NCBI GenBank assembly: GCA_916048095.2
Contig: OU696575.1
Span: 3,691,501-3,755,500, forward strand
Direction of reading: 5' to 3'
Length of the DNA stretch: 64,000 bases
Source of the DNA: Sacculina carcini
Lineage: Eukaryota; Arthropoda; Thecostraca; Sacculinidae
The translations under genes and the position numbers were made by a program. Shown here in pieces: positions 29,417 through 38,427 of the stretch; within the stretch, counting starts at the first letter, position 1, and the number at the start of each line of letters is the position of its first letter. The notes under the pieces were generated by a model. It was not told the origin of the DNA and made no database searches. It saw only the letters and a list, made by a program, of their open reading frames with translations.

Positions 29417-29683
29417 GTGTGCGCCAATTGTCGCCCCTCTGCTAGTAAGGCGCATTTTCGCACATTACCCTTTGTTGATGTTGTCAGTCAAAATGTGAAA
29501 ACTAGGGCTCTAGTCGATACTGGGTGTACTATGAGTATTGTGCATTGTAGCTTGGTGTCTTTTTATGGGGAGGAAGTTTTAATGAAGGCTTTTGACGGTA
29601 GCCATGTTGCGTGTAAGGGTAAGGGTGTAAGGGTTGATAGAGAGGTCGTTAACTGGGTAAATGAGGGTATCCTGGTGCCATGA
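29417..29683 (+). pseudogene. Element C protease joined to RT start by internal deletion
   Basis: Active site 'RALVDTGCTMSIVHCSLV'. After 'GSHVACKGKGV' the reading jumps to 'DREVVNWVNEGILVP', which in B lies well over 100 codons further on, so about 0.35-0.4 kb was deleted in frame. The TGA at 29681-29683 ends this frame and the RT continues at 29693. Confidence 0.75.
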
Positions 29684-29692
29684 AAGAGTAAC

Positions 29693-31228
29693 GTGAAGAC
29701 GGGCATTATTCCTCTCATGGCTGCCGTGCAGCCTACAAAGAATACAGTGAGACCCGTACTGGATATTCGTGAACTTAACGAGTATGTGAGGTGTCATACC
29801 GGTGATGACATAGTTGATATATGTGAGGAAACGCTACGTGAATGGAGGAAAATGGGTCAAAATGTATCAGTAGTTGATCTAAAGTCAGCCTATTTACAAC
29901 TGAGGGTTTACAAAGATATGTGGCCCTACCAATTGGTGAAGTACAATAACCAAACGTACTGTCTCACGTCAGACGGATTTGGGTTATGTTCCGCACCGCG
30001 TATAGTGTCCAACGTCCTGAAAACAGTGCTGAGTGAGAGCAAGAACATCAGGCAAGCTACAAGTTCATACATTGATGACATACTTGTGGACGAATCCAGG
30101 GTAAGTGTAGCTGAAGTGGTCCAACATTTGGAAAATTTTGGACTCAAATCGAAGAGTCCACAACCTTTGGGAAGCGGATCTGTTTTGGGATTGAAGGTGT
30201 TTAAAGAACAGGTGTGTTTCGTATTCCGCAGGGGCAATGGAGTACCTGATATTCCGGCAATACTGACTAGAAGAGATCTGTTCTCAGTATGTGGTGTATT
30301 GGTAGGTCACTATCCGATTGCGAGTTGGCTGAGAGTCGCATGCAGTTTCCTCAAACGTCAAGCTCAAGGTTCACGCTGGGAAGATTTTGCAGGGGATCGT
30401 GCAGCGGCGATGTTGACGGAGGTGATTCAGAGAGTTAAAATCCAGGATTCAGTGAAGGGGGCTTGGTGTGTGCCAGCTGTGAGGCGGGGTACTGTCTGGA
30501 GTGATGCCAGTAGTATTGCTATCGGCACTTTGTTGGAAGTAAATGGAAGAGTGGTGGAAGATGCAGCATGGCTTCGTAAGAAAGATGATGTGGGTCATAT
30601 CAATGTAGCAGAGCTGGATGCCATTATGAAGGGTATAAATTTGGCAATCAAATGGGATTTAAAGGAAGTAGAGTTGAAAACAGATTCGGCTACAGTAGAG
30701 GCGTGGGTAAAAACATTGTTGGACGGAGAAGAACTTATAAAAATAAAAGGTGCAGCAGAGATGCTCATTAAGCGACGCCTAGCTAACTTGAGAGAGCTCG
30801 TCGCGGAATTTGGTTTGAATGTAAAAATTAAGCTGGTACCCACTCAGAGGAACAAGGCAGACATTCTCACTCGAGTTAAGAAAAATTGGTTGCTTGGGGC
30901 AGCTGCGACATGTGAAAGCTATTGCGCGGCCACTGTTAATCTGAAACAATTACATGACAATCACTATATGGCAGTTGAACGAGCTTGGTATTTGGCAAAA
31001 AAGATGAACCCGAATGTTTCAAAAGAACAGGTGAGAGCAGTCGTCCAGACTTGCGAACGATGTCAGTCTATTGATCCCGCTCCAGTCGTACATTCACCGG
31101 GTGAATTGCATATCCAGCAGAGTTGGAAGAGACTAGCGGTTGATGTGACCCACTATCGGCAGATGCCGTATTTGTCAGTGGTGGATTGTGGGCCGGGACG
31201 TTTTGCGATATGGCGAAAGTTGAGATGA
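29693..31228 (+). CDS. pol: Element C pol: RT, RNase H, integrase N-terminal part, 511 aa open frame
   Basis: Open throughout. RT: 'VQPTKNTVRPVLDIRELNEY', 'VVDLKSAYLQLRVY', 'FGLCSAPRIVSNV', catalytic 'SYIDDILVDES'. RNase H: 'VWSDASSIAIG', 'INVAELDAIMKGINLA', 'LKTDSATVEAWV', 'RNKADILTRVKKNWL'. Integrase: HHCC region 'LHDNHYMAVERAWYLA' and 'TCERCQSID', first Asp region 'LAVDVTHYRQMPYLSVVDCG'. Its three-part order identifies a Ty3-like pol although the family lacks visible LTRs. Confidence 0.85.
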   Translation: MKTGIIPLMAAVQPTKNTVRPVLDIRELNEYVRCHTGDDIVDICEETLREWRKMGQNVSVVDLKSAYLQLRVYKDMWPYQLVKYNNQTYCLTSDGFGLCSAPRIVSNVLKTVLSESKNIRQATSSYIDDILVDESRVSVAEVVQHLENFGLKSKSPQPLGSGSVLGLKVFKEQVCFVFRRGNGVPDIPAILTRRDLFSVCGVLVGHYPIASWLRVACSFLKRQAQGSRWEDFAGDRAAAMLTEVIQRVKIQDSVKGAWCVPAVRRGTVWSDASSIAIGTLLEVNGRVVEDAAWLRKKDDVGHINVAELDAIMKGINLAIKWDLKEVELKTDSATVEAWVKTLLDGEELIKIKGAAEMLIKRRLANLRELVAEFGLNVKIKLVPTQRNKADILTRVKKNWLLGAAATCESYCAATVNLKQLHDNHYMAVERAWYLAKKMNPNVSKEQVRAVVQTCERCQSIDPAPVVHSPGELHIQQSWKRLAVDVTHYRQMPYLSVVDCGPGRFAIWRKLR

Positions 31229-31907
31229 GAAGACGCGGAGCAGATTTCGACGGAATTGGAAAATATTTTCTTGGAAAGGGGGACGGTGGATGAGTTGTTA
31301 TTGGACAATAGTATAGCATTCCGTTCAAACCTTCTTGGTGAGATGTTATCCCATTGTAACATCATCCGCTTTTTCCGGGCAGCGTATCGACCGTCCGGTA
31401 ACGAAATCGTAGAACGTCACCATAGGACTGTTAACGTGATTGCTGAGAGAGGGGGTATATCCCCTGTTGAGGCGGTGTATTGGTATAACAGCACTCCGCG
31501 GTTCCACCAAGATGAGGCGTCAGTACCACAGCGATCCGTTTTTACGTAAACGTGGCGATATCCATCAGTTGTTGTGGAAGAACCAAAAGAAAGTGACCGG
31601 GCTGGGTCGATCAAAGTAGGAGATGAGGTTTGGGTGAAGCCTCCGCACTCGCGGTGTACCACGCAGTGGTCTAGGGGAACGGTCACTGATATACATTCTG
31701 GAAATAATTTGGATGTCGAAGGTATGCCTAGGCACTATCTAGACTTAAGGCCTGTTCGTAATACTATCCAAGCGGTGACATCGGATGATAGTTCAGGTGA
31801 GGGTGAACACAGTAACCAAATCGGTGACACGCCTCCAACCGATCATGAGCCAGTGGTGCGTCCACATAGAACCGTTTGACCGCCTGTGTGGATGGAAGAT
31901 TATGTTT
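31229..31907 (+). pseudogene. Element C integrase C-terminal half
   Basis: After a stop at 31226-31228 the frame at 31256 gives 'VDELLLDNSIAFRSNLL' (second Asp) and 'YRPSGNEIVERHHRTVN' (Glu). The frame at 31574 gives the C-terminal module 'IKVGDEVWVKPPHSRCTTQW' and 'MPRHYLDLRPV'. The tail reads 'RPHRTV', TGA, 'PPVWMEDYV' and ends at about 31907. Confidence 0.8.
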
Positions 31908-32380
31908 AATGCTTGCATTGTGTTTTAATTCGCTCGTGTATTATGCTTCAAGTTATTGCGATTTTTTTCTCCATTTGGATTATATGTATTCGATGTGTAA
32001 GTTGATACACTGGTGTTATCCGGTGCGATGTATATATTGATCAATATGTGCAGTGGATTGGTTGATAATTGACTAAACATGTGTACGATTTTGGTGATCT
32101 TGAGATCACGGGAGGTGTTATTTCTGCGCGGAGGCTTTGCATGCTGATTTATATTTAGTTGTGAGATGATGCAGTCGTGCGTATTGTTCTGTGTGCCGGT
32201 GATTGCTGGTGGTTTGTGATGCAATTGTGCAAGTGAGCACTGACCTTGTGTGGTAAGGGTTATTGCATTGCATTGCATGCGTTGCAGAAGACGGTCGGGT
32301 GATATTTCGGGAGCTGGAAGGCAGTCTGCAAATGGTGTTGCTGTGATCGAGTGTTGGCGGGAGCGTATTGTATACCATTT
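31908..32380 (+). other. Element C 3' noncoding region
   Basis: No gene. Ends 'gtataccattt' directly against the resumed A LTR at 32381. Repeated 'ttgcattgcattgcatgcg' near 32260-32280 is a minor simple repeat. Confidence 0.6.
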
Positions 32381-32565
32381 GTATATAATTATGATCGTTG
32401 TGATATGGTCGTTGTATAACTGGTCTGCTCAATGTATATTTATGTTCGTGTTAACGTTGGTTTGTTACATAACATTCTCTATTAATTTGAAGTGTTTTGG
32501 TGATATTCCAGATGTTATTTTCATTCTTGATGAAAATATATAGTATCAGGAATAAGCTTTCTTCA
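32381..32565 (+). repeat. Element A 3' LTR, right piece
   Basis: Matches the second half of the 5' LTR from gtatataatt to CTTTCTTCA, then the flanking duplication gtgag. About eight mismatches by eye. Confidence 0.92.
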
Positions 32566-32725
32566 GTGAGAATAGCAAGATTGAAGAGCATTGACTAGAG
32601 GTTTATGATCTGTATATACAGTGAATTGTACACACTCCAACCATGGTTTGAAACGCCGGATCGCGGAGTAAACAACAAGAAGCTTGCGGGAAAATGTGCT
32701 GTATTTTTGTTGCGCAATTGTGAGC
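32566..32725 (-). pseudogene. Gypsy G0 RNase H fragment
   Basis: Minus strand: 'LTIAQQKYSTFSRKLLVVYS' then 'VYTDHKPLVNALQSCYS', the RNase H of a Gypsy pol. The reading carries on across element A at 9060. It is cut on the other side by the tail of LINE J-2. Confidence 0.8.
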
Positions 32726-32726
32726 T

Positions 32727-34544
32727 TGTTTGTTTGTTTGTATATTTGTGTTTTGGGGTGCACCCGCCGCTAGGACCATACGGCACCCCCCAGTCTATTG
32801 AAAGCTAAAGCACATTAATTAATTAATATGAAGAATGGAACAATGAAATAAATGAGGGTGACGCTGAAAGAAATGAATGTGAATTTCAATACATGAAATA
32901 GTTTTAAAAGGCAAAAGCCGTGAAAATTCAAAAATGCGGCCCTCAATGACCGCCGATTGTTCCTGTCCAAAAACCTCGTCAATAGTCCGAACGGATCCAA
33001 TGAAAAAAGTCTCGTTCAGCAGCTCTTTTTGCGGCTCTGTCAGCTCGCTCGTTGCCCAAAATACCAATATGGGGACGGAATCCTGCAGAACTTTACACTC
33101 TTGCCCTGGCGGTGGATGATGTCATGAGAGATAAAAATTATCTGTATAAGAGGATGTAAGGAGAAAGACGATAATGAAGTTGAAGCACTAAGGGAGTCGG
33201 ATAAAACTAAAAACAATGAAAATGAAGATGAGCGAATACAAACCAGGGCCAGCAGGGTAGCGTAAATTTCAGCCGTGTAAATGGAGGCGCTCGGTGGCAG
33301 CGTGCTCGAGCGGCACGTACCTCCACTTACAAACGCACAACCCACACCACTGACCGACTTAGTTCCATCAGTGTACACGGCAGTATACCGTCAGTGAGAA
33401 TGAATTCGCTCCAGTTTGTTTGAGCGAAACACACTGGGCACTGTACGGTGTTTCGGCAGGGCTGCAAGCGAGACGTCGACCTCGGGTGTGACCAATTCCC
33501 AGGGTGACTCCGCCGTGTATTCTTGTATGAGGACGTCGTTAGCACCCATCCCGCATGACTCCAGCAGTGCCTTCATTTTGCCGCAAAACAGCACAGAACA
33601 CTGAGGTCCTGGAAGGTGCTGCTGCTCAGGCATATGCTGGGAAAATACCACGTCATACGCGGGATTTTCATGGGTGCTTGCCAGCTTGCAAGAATAACGC
33701 ATGCCCAGCTCTTGACGACGAAGCGCCAGCGGAGCCTCATCAGCCTCAACAAGGAGGCTGACGATTGGCGACGTACGAAACGCGCCGGTGGCAATGCGTA
33801 TCCCTGCGTGGTGTACGACATTCAAACGGCTTTTTGCTGACTCCGAAGTCAGATCATATACGATGCTTGCGTAATCGAGACGCGACCTGACTAACGAGCG
33901 GTACAGAAGCATAAGGGACTGTCGATCTGCTCCATACCGCATGCGGGAAACAGTCTTCAGCACATTCAGTGCCTTTAGACATGTGGTTCTCAGCTGTGAA
34001 ATATGGTCGGTGTAGGTCAAGCGCGAGTACAACGTGACCCCTAAAAACCGAACCGTGCGTTGAAATGAGACAGCACTGCCGTGCAATTCCACTTCCATGT
34101 CAGGGCAGGCACCTCGACGGCGGCAGAAGTGTACACCGACCGTTTTGGACGTCGAGAAGCGGAAGCCGTTACGCATTCCCCAAGTCTTTATTTTATTCAC
34201 CGCCAGCTGCAGTTGACGCTGGACAGCAACAGTGCTGCGGGAAGAACACCATACGGCGAAGTCGTCGATAAATAGAGACCGTCCAATCGAGGGAGGCAAA
34301 TGACCGAACGGACGAGACAGGGAGTTCCCCACACGCACACAGAATGTGCGGTGCAAAAGGAAAATATGTACGAACCTCCCCATGTTGCCTCTGACACCAC
34401 AGCGATGTAGTTTGCGAAGAATGCCATGTCGCCATGTGGTGTCATATGCCTTCTCGATGTCAAAGCATATCGCCCCGACGTGGTGACCTCGCGCGAAAAT
34501 TTCACGTACGCGAGAGTCAATGGTCACAAAGTGGTTCTTCAGGC
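32727..34544 (-). mobile_element. LINE J-2, 5'-truncated and internally deleted
   Basis: Second copy of the J family, minus strand, ending in a CAAA-type tail at 32727. It starts within RT at 'VTIDSRVREIFARGHHV'. It shows a TGA in 'IHSH.RYTAVYTDG' at 33391-33393, a one-base insertion before 'HIGIL', and a deletion of about 0.3 kb in the C-terminus ('AERDFF' joined to 'IGSVRTIDEV'). It also lacks the 'GVPQGSVLS' RT block: 'GNSLSRPFG' joins 'HLPPSIGRSL' directly. Confidence 0.9.
33391..34544 (-). pseudogene. J-2 ORF2 reverse transcriptase, lacking motif B
   Basis: Retains 'FDIEKAYDTTW', 'RSLFIDDFAVW' and 'RFLGVTLYSRLTYTDH', but the in-frame deletion removes the template-grip segment 'GVPQGSVLS'. 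Nearly identical elsewhere to J-1. The adjoining RNase H piece at 33040-33378 reads 'YTDGTKSVSGVGCAFV' and 'IYTAEIYATLLAL'. Confidence 0.88.
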
Positions 34545-34735
34545 GCTGAGGTGGAAGTTCTACTGGGGGCAAATGTGATTGAAGCTGTGATACAGCGCGA
34601 GACTCGTATTGGTCGTCCAGGTCAGCCGATTGCTGTCCGCACCGCTTTCGGTTGGTCTTTAACTGGTTCGATGTCAATCATGGTGCCTGCTCATGTGAAA
34701 CAGGTGATGTTTGTGAGAACACATCATCTTGAATC
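34545..34735 (+). pseudogene. BEL-1 protease C-terminal segment
   Basis: Reads 'EVLLGANVIEAVIQRE' and 'GQPIAVRTAFGWSLTG', the conserved stretch that ends BEL/Pao retropepsins before RT. The left side is cut by LINE J-2. Confidence 0.75.
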
Positions 34736-34765
34736 TTGAACACATCATCATCATCATCATTACAT

Positions 34766-35542
34766 CTTGAAGTCACCTATTCTATGGACACGGGTTGTTT
34801 TCATTTAGCTCTGCGGAGGTTTATCGCACGTAGAGGCCAGGTCAAGGTTATTTTCTCAGATAACGGTACAAATTTCGTGGAGGGAGACAGCCAACTTCGT
34901 GATGTCATTCGTCTGTGGAACCAAGAGGTGATTGTAGATGAACTGTGTCAACGACAAATAGACTGGAAATTCAATCCACCGCTGGCGAGTCACATGGGTG
35001 GAGTGTGGGAGCGGTTAGTTGGTTCTGTAAAAAGAGCAATCCGAGTAGTCCTGCGTGAGCTAAAACCTACCGATGACGTTTTGCAGACGATAATAGCAGA
35101 GGTGGAGTTTATGATGAATTCACGGCCGCTCACTCACGTTTCAAACGATGTTGGAGAAGCGATAACACCAAACCATTTTTTGATTGGAGCAGGACAAGGT
35201 GGACTGCCGCCAGGTGTTTTCAATGAGACGGACGTAATCCGGACAACAAGAAGATGGAGGTTCAGTCAAGCTATGGCTGATCAAATATGGCGACGATGGA
35301 AGCGAGAGTATGTTCCATCGCTTATGGAAAGAAAGAAGTGGAGAAAGGACAGCGACAATCTGAAGCGGGGCGACGTAGTGATGTTGGTGGATGAAGACAG
35401 CCCTAGGAACCATTGGCCGTTGGGTATAGTGAAGGCAGTGTTCCCCGGGTCTGATGGAGTGGCGCGTTCAGCTACAGTTCGAATGTCGAGGAGTGAGTAT
35501 CAACGTCCGGTTACCAAGCTGGCTTTGTTGGAAAAAGCTTGA
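34766..35542 (+). pseudogene. BEL-1 integrase core and C-terminus
   Basis: 'LEVTYSMDTGCFHLALRRFI', second Asp 'FSDNGTNFVEGD', Glu 'SHMGGVWERLVGSVKRAI', then 'EFMMNSRPLTHVS', 'ITPNHFLIG' and C-terminal 'LKRGDVVMLVDEDSPRNHWP'. The first Asp is missing because the deletion removed it. The frame from 34736 to the stop at 35540-35542 is otherwise open. Confidence 0.88.
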
Positions 35543-35648
35543 TTTGATTCATTTACCTCTCAATACCTTTCGTTCATGTTTCATTTGATTGACGTGTTTG
35601 TGTGTATACAGTGTGGGGTTGGCTTTGTTGCGCAAATCAGAGGGGGAG

Positions 35649-36069
35649 TGTGGAGACAATGTTGGCGCCTCCGCGCTGAAAGCAGAAGACGGAACTATAT
35701 AGGGCGTGTGGAGACTGTTGGTTTTTTTGTGTTTATATTTGTTGGTTTACATATTCTTGCTTTTGCATTGTTGGATTGAATATTTTGGCTATTTTGTGTG
35801 ATAACAACAAGATAGATGGTGGTTGAGGTTGCTGTGGTTGATAATGTGTTTGGTTGGGATTTGTGAAGTATTGAGAAGGAAGGAAGCGTTACTGTTCAGT
35901 ACCGTGTCAAAGTGAAACCATTGATCAGAAAAATATATTGTGTGAAATATTATGTGATCTGAACACCGTGGAGTTTTGCTTGGGCGCGCTTAACAACAGT
36001 TCGTTTTGGGACCGAACAATACCGCTGTGGATTATACCGCTCCGTAGCACGTATTCGACTCAAGTGGTA
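35649..36069 (+). repeat. Putative BEL-1 3' LTR and spacer, no gene
   Basis: Starts TGTGGAGACAATG after the polypurine tract. The end cannot be placed without a 5' LTR. Nothing coding was recognised. Confidence 0.45.
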
Positions 36070-37222
36070 ATTCAAGCAAGTTCTTTATCGCGTTGTATAC
36101 CTGTATGGTTATTAGCGCTGTACATTTGGAAGTAATCAACGATTTGACAAGCAAATCGTGAATCGAATCGTTCAAAAGATTTTGGAACGCTCAAACTGTT
36201 CTCAACTCAGTGTATACTGACAACGCTGGCTATTTCATTTCTGGATTTACATATCTGTCAAACTTTGCTTCATCCAATTATTTTGCGTCACATCTTCAGA
36301 GCTTGTCCATCAAACATGATACAATTCCTGCCTATGCAAGCTGGGTAGGAGTGTATGAACGGCAAATTCTAACTCTTAAACAGTGTCTGTTAAAATCCAT
36401 TAGACGTGCTAAATTAACGTTCAGCGATTGGCTCATGCATATCTCAGACGTGCAAACGGCATCAACAATCGTCCAATCACTTACCTTTACTCGGAAATCG
36501 AAGAAGTGGTGGCACTGACACCAAACATGATATTGAAAATCAATTCAAATCCGCATTTTTGCTTATCACAAAGCAATCAAGACGACTTCTTGTGGACACC
36601 ACAGTCAAACGTCAATGTCACTCACGAGCAAATATACGAGACATTTCAAAAGCAAACAAAATTGTTTGATGAATTCAAACGAATGTGGTATTCGTCCTAT
36701 CTGCTCAGTCTTCGCGAGACAAGCCGCGACATTTTCCAAAGTGATTGGTCAAACAAGATGAAAATTGGAGACGTTGTGCCCATCAACACAAAGGAGCAGC
36801 TCCGGGTGCATTGGCACATGGACAGAGTTATCCGACTTATTCATGGAGATGACGGCAAAGTCAGAAGTGTTATATTGAAGACGCCGCACAAACAAACAGC
36901 ACATTATGCCATCAATCATCTGTACCCACTGGAGATAAAAGCAACTCATAATGGCGATAGACCAGTCGACACCAGGTGCTGTCAACCACCAGATTAAACT
37001 CCGTGAAGGACAGTGAGAAAGGCAGCTCAGCGTCAGAGGGGCCTAGTACAACAGCTGATCAAGCAAGGCCAAGTTGAATGTGTTTTTCAATTCCTTTTTA
37101 ATCCTGTATCGTGTCATATCATATTCATTATAACATTCCGAATAGTTTCAGTTAATCAAGTTTCGCTCACTGATTCTTAGTCAATGTTCCTGAATGTGCA
37201 GGCACATTTTCTCGGGGGAGGT
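36070..37222 (+). pseudogene. BEL/Pao element BEL-2: integrase remnant
   Basis: A second, different BEL lineage. 'FFIALYTCMVISAVHLEVIN' near 36085-36130, second Asp 'SVYTDNAGYFISGF', Glu-equivalent 'ASWVGVYERQILTLKQCL', then 'DWLMH' with a frameshift into 'LRRANGINNRPITYLYSE' and 'VVALTPNMIL'. C-terminal 'KMKIGDVVPINTKEQLRVHW' ends at 36997. Many frameshifts. A polypurine tract 'gggggagg' lies at 37214-37221. Confidence 0.75.
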
Positions 37223-37665
37223 TGTAAGAAAATTAATGGCAAATTATTCATTTCAAACTGTGCTAAACATTAAAACGTTACTTTGAGGCTCGCTAAAATA
37301 AAAGCAGTCTTAAGCTCATTGTCAGCGTGAAAAGTTCGCGACGCCAAGTACACGCGACCTGAAGTCACGTGACCTGTGACGTCAGCACGCTACTGGTGAG
37401 TGGCGATTGCTGCGTCTGGCTCCGTGTTGTAATTCATGTGTGTGGTTTTGTGAGTGAGCGCTGGTGCATTGATTGTTCATGAGCTATATTTTGCTATTCA
37501 ACTTCAACTTCAACTTAATTATCAACTTCAACTTCAACTTCATCATCAACTTCAACTTCGACTTCAATATCATTTTCGACTGATACATGAACGGAGGACC
37601 TTACGAAAAGTTCACGTTGCTGTAGAGACACCAACTTCACAACTGAGGTGGGTGGCTAAATTTTC
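37223..37665 (+). repeat. Putative BEL-2 3' LTR with a CAACTT microsatellite
   Basis: Starts TGTAAGAAAATTA. An imperfect (CAACTT)n array at about 37497-37580 makes a spurious Gln/Leu-rich frame. Nothing else coding is seen before the tail of LINE K-2 at 37666. Confidence 0.45.
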
Positions 37666-38034
37666 TGTATCATTATTATTATTATTAATTACAGGCAAAT
37701 CCAGTAGCATGGGAAGAGTGCAAGCACTATTACCACCCTAAGGTGGCCCCATGTACCGGAAGCGCCCAAGAGATTAAGACAGAAAGAGAGTTCGAAGAGA
37801 AATAAGTCTAGAAAGAGAGTTGGAAAGAAAATAATAAATAAATAACAATAAATAATAAACCATCATCCGATAACAATCCATAATGTCACTCCGCCCACGT
37901 TCCTCAATAAATAATAACAATCAACAATAAATATGTGATTCATTAAAAAACAGCCATCAATAAATAAGAATAAATATTAATAAATAAGTAATAAATAACA
38001 ATCAAGAACAATACATATGATTCAAAAAAGAAAC

Positions 38035-38270
38035 ATCCAACAATAAATATAAATATGATTCAATAAGTAACAACAACACAAATAAATATGATTCAATAAA
38101 CAATAACACCAATAAATATGATTCAATAAACAACAACAACAATAAATATGATTCAATAAACAGAAACAACAATAAATATGATTCAATAAACAACAACAAC
38201 AATAAATATGACTCAATAAACAGCAACAACAATAAATATGATTCAATAAACAACAACAGCCAACACTGAG
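38035..38270 (-). repeat. 30-bp minisatellite in K-2 3' UTR, about 8 units
   Basis: Same unit as in K-1 (28081-28390), reverse orientation, with fewer units. The difference shows array length changes between copies. Confidence 0.88.
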
Positions 38271-38427
38271 TAAAAGTATAATTTAATAAATAACAACAAC
38301 CAATGATAAATAGTAATAAATAGAGAGTAAAATAGGAATAAATATAAATAAATAGAAAATAAATAACAATAGGCATGAATAAATAACAATAAATATGAAT
38401 AAATATACAATTAATAAGACTCAACAG

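Larger units (their letters stand above)
26342..32380 (+). mobile_element. Ty3-like element C, no LTR seen
   Basis: Same family as B. Its start lies about 39 bp before the gag ATG at 26381, with the shared leader 'aagctaaccggcc' at 26359-26371. It is split by LINE K-1 (26503-28735). Pol ends near 31907 and about 470 bp of noncoding sequence follow to 32380, where the A LTR resumes. A short 'cgggagg' followed by TGTTATTTC near 32110-32117 could be a polypurine tract and LTR start, but no matching 5' LTR exists. Confidence 0.75.
9066..32565 (+). mobile_element. Complete Ty3/Gypsy element A, containing a 17.7-kb nested insertion
   Basis: Both LTRs are present and the element is flanked by the 5-bp duplication gtgag (9061-9065 and 32566-32570). 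The 5' LTR is 9066-9450. The 3' LTR is split into 14452-14659 and 32381-32565, whose summed length minus an 8-bp duplication equals the 5' LTR exactly (385 bp). LTR divergence is about 4% by eye. It sits inside Gypsy G0, whose RNase H reading continues across the two flanks. Internal order is gag, protease, RT, RNase H, integrase. Confidence 0.9.
34545..35648 (+). mobile_element. BEL/Pao element BEL-1, internal deletion
   Basis: The end of the protease/linker (34545-34735) joins directly to the integrase core (34770-35542), so RT and RNase H are deleted. The junction lies in a (CAT)n run at about 34741-34765. A polypurine tract 'agggggag' at 35641-35648 precedes the LTR start TGTGGAGAC at 35649. 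Confidence 0.85.

Noticed and set aside
37454..37741. Gln/Leu-rich open frame
   Set aside because: Produced by the CAACTT microsatellite and the LINE K-2 tail.
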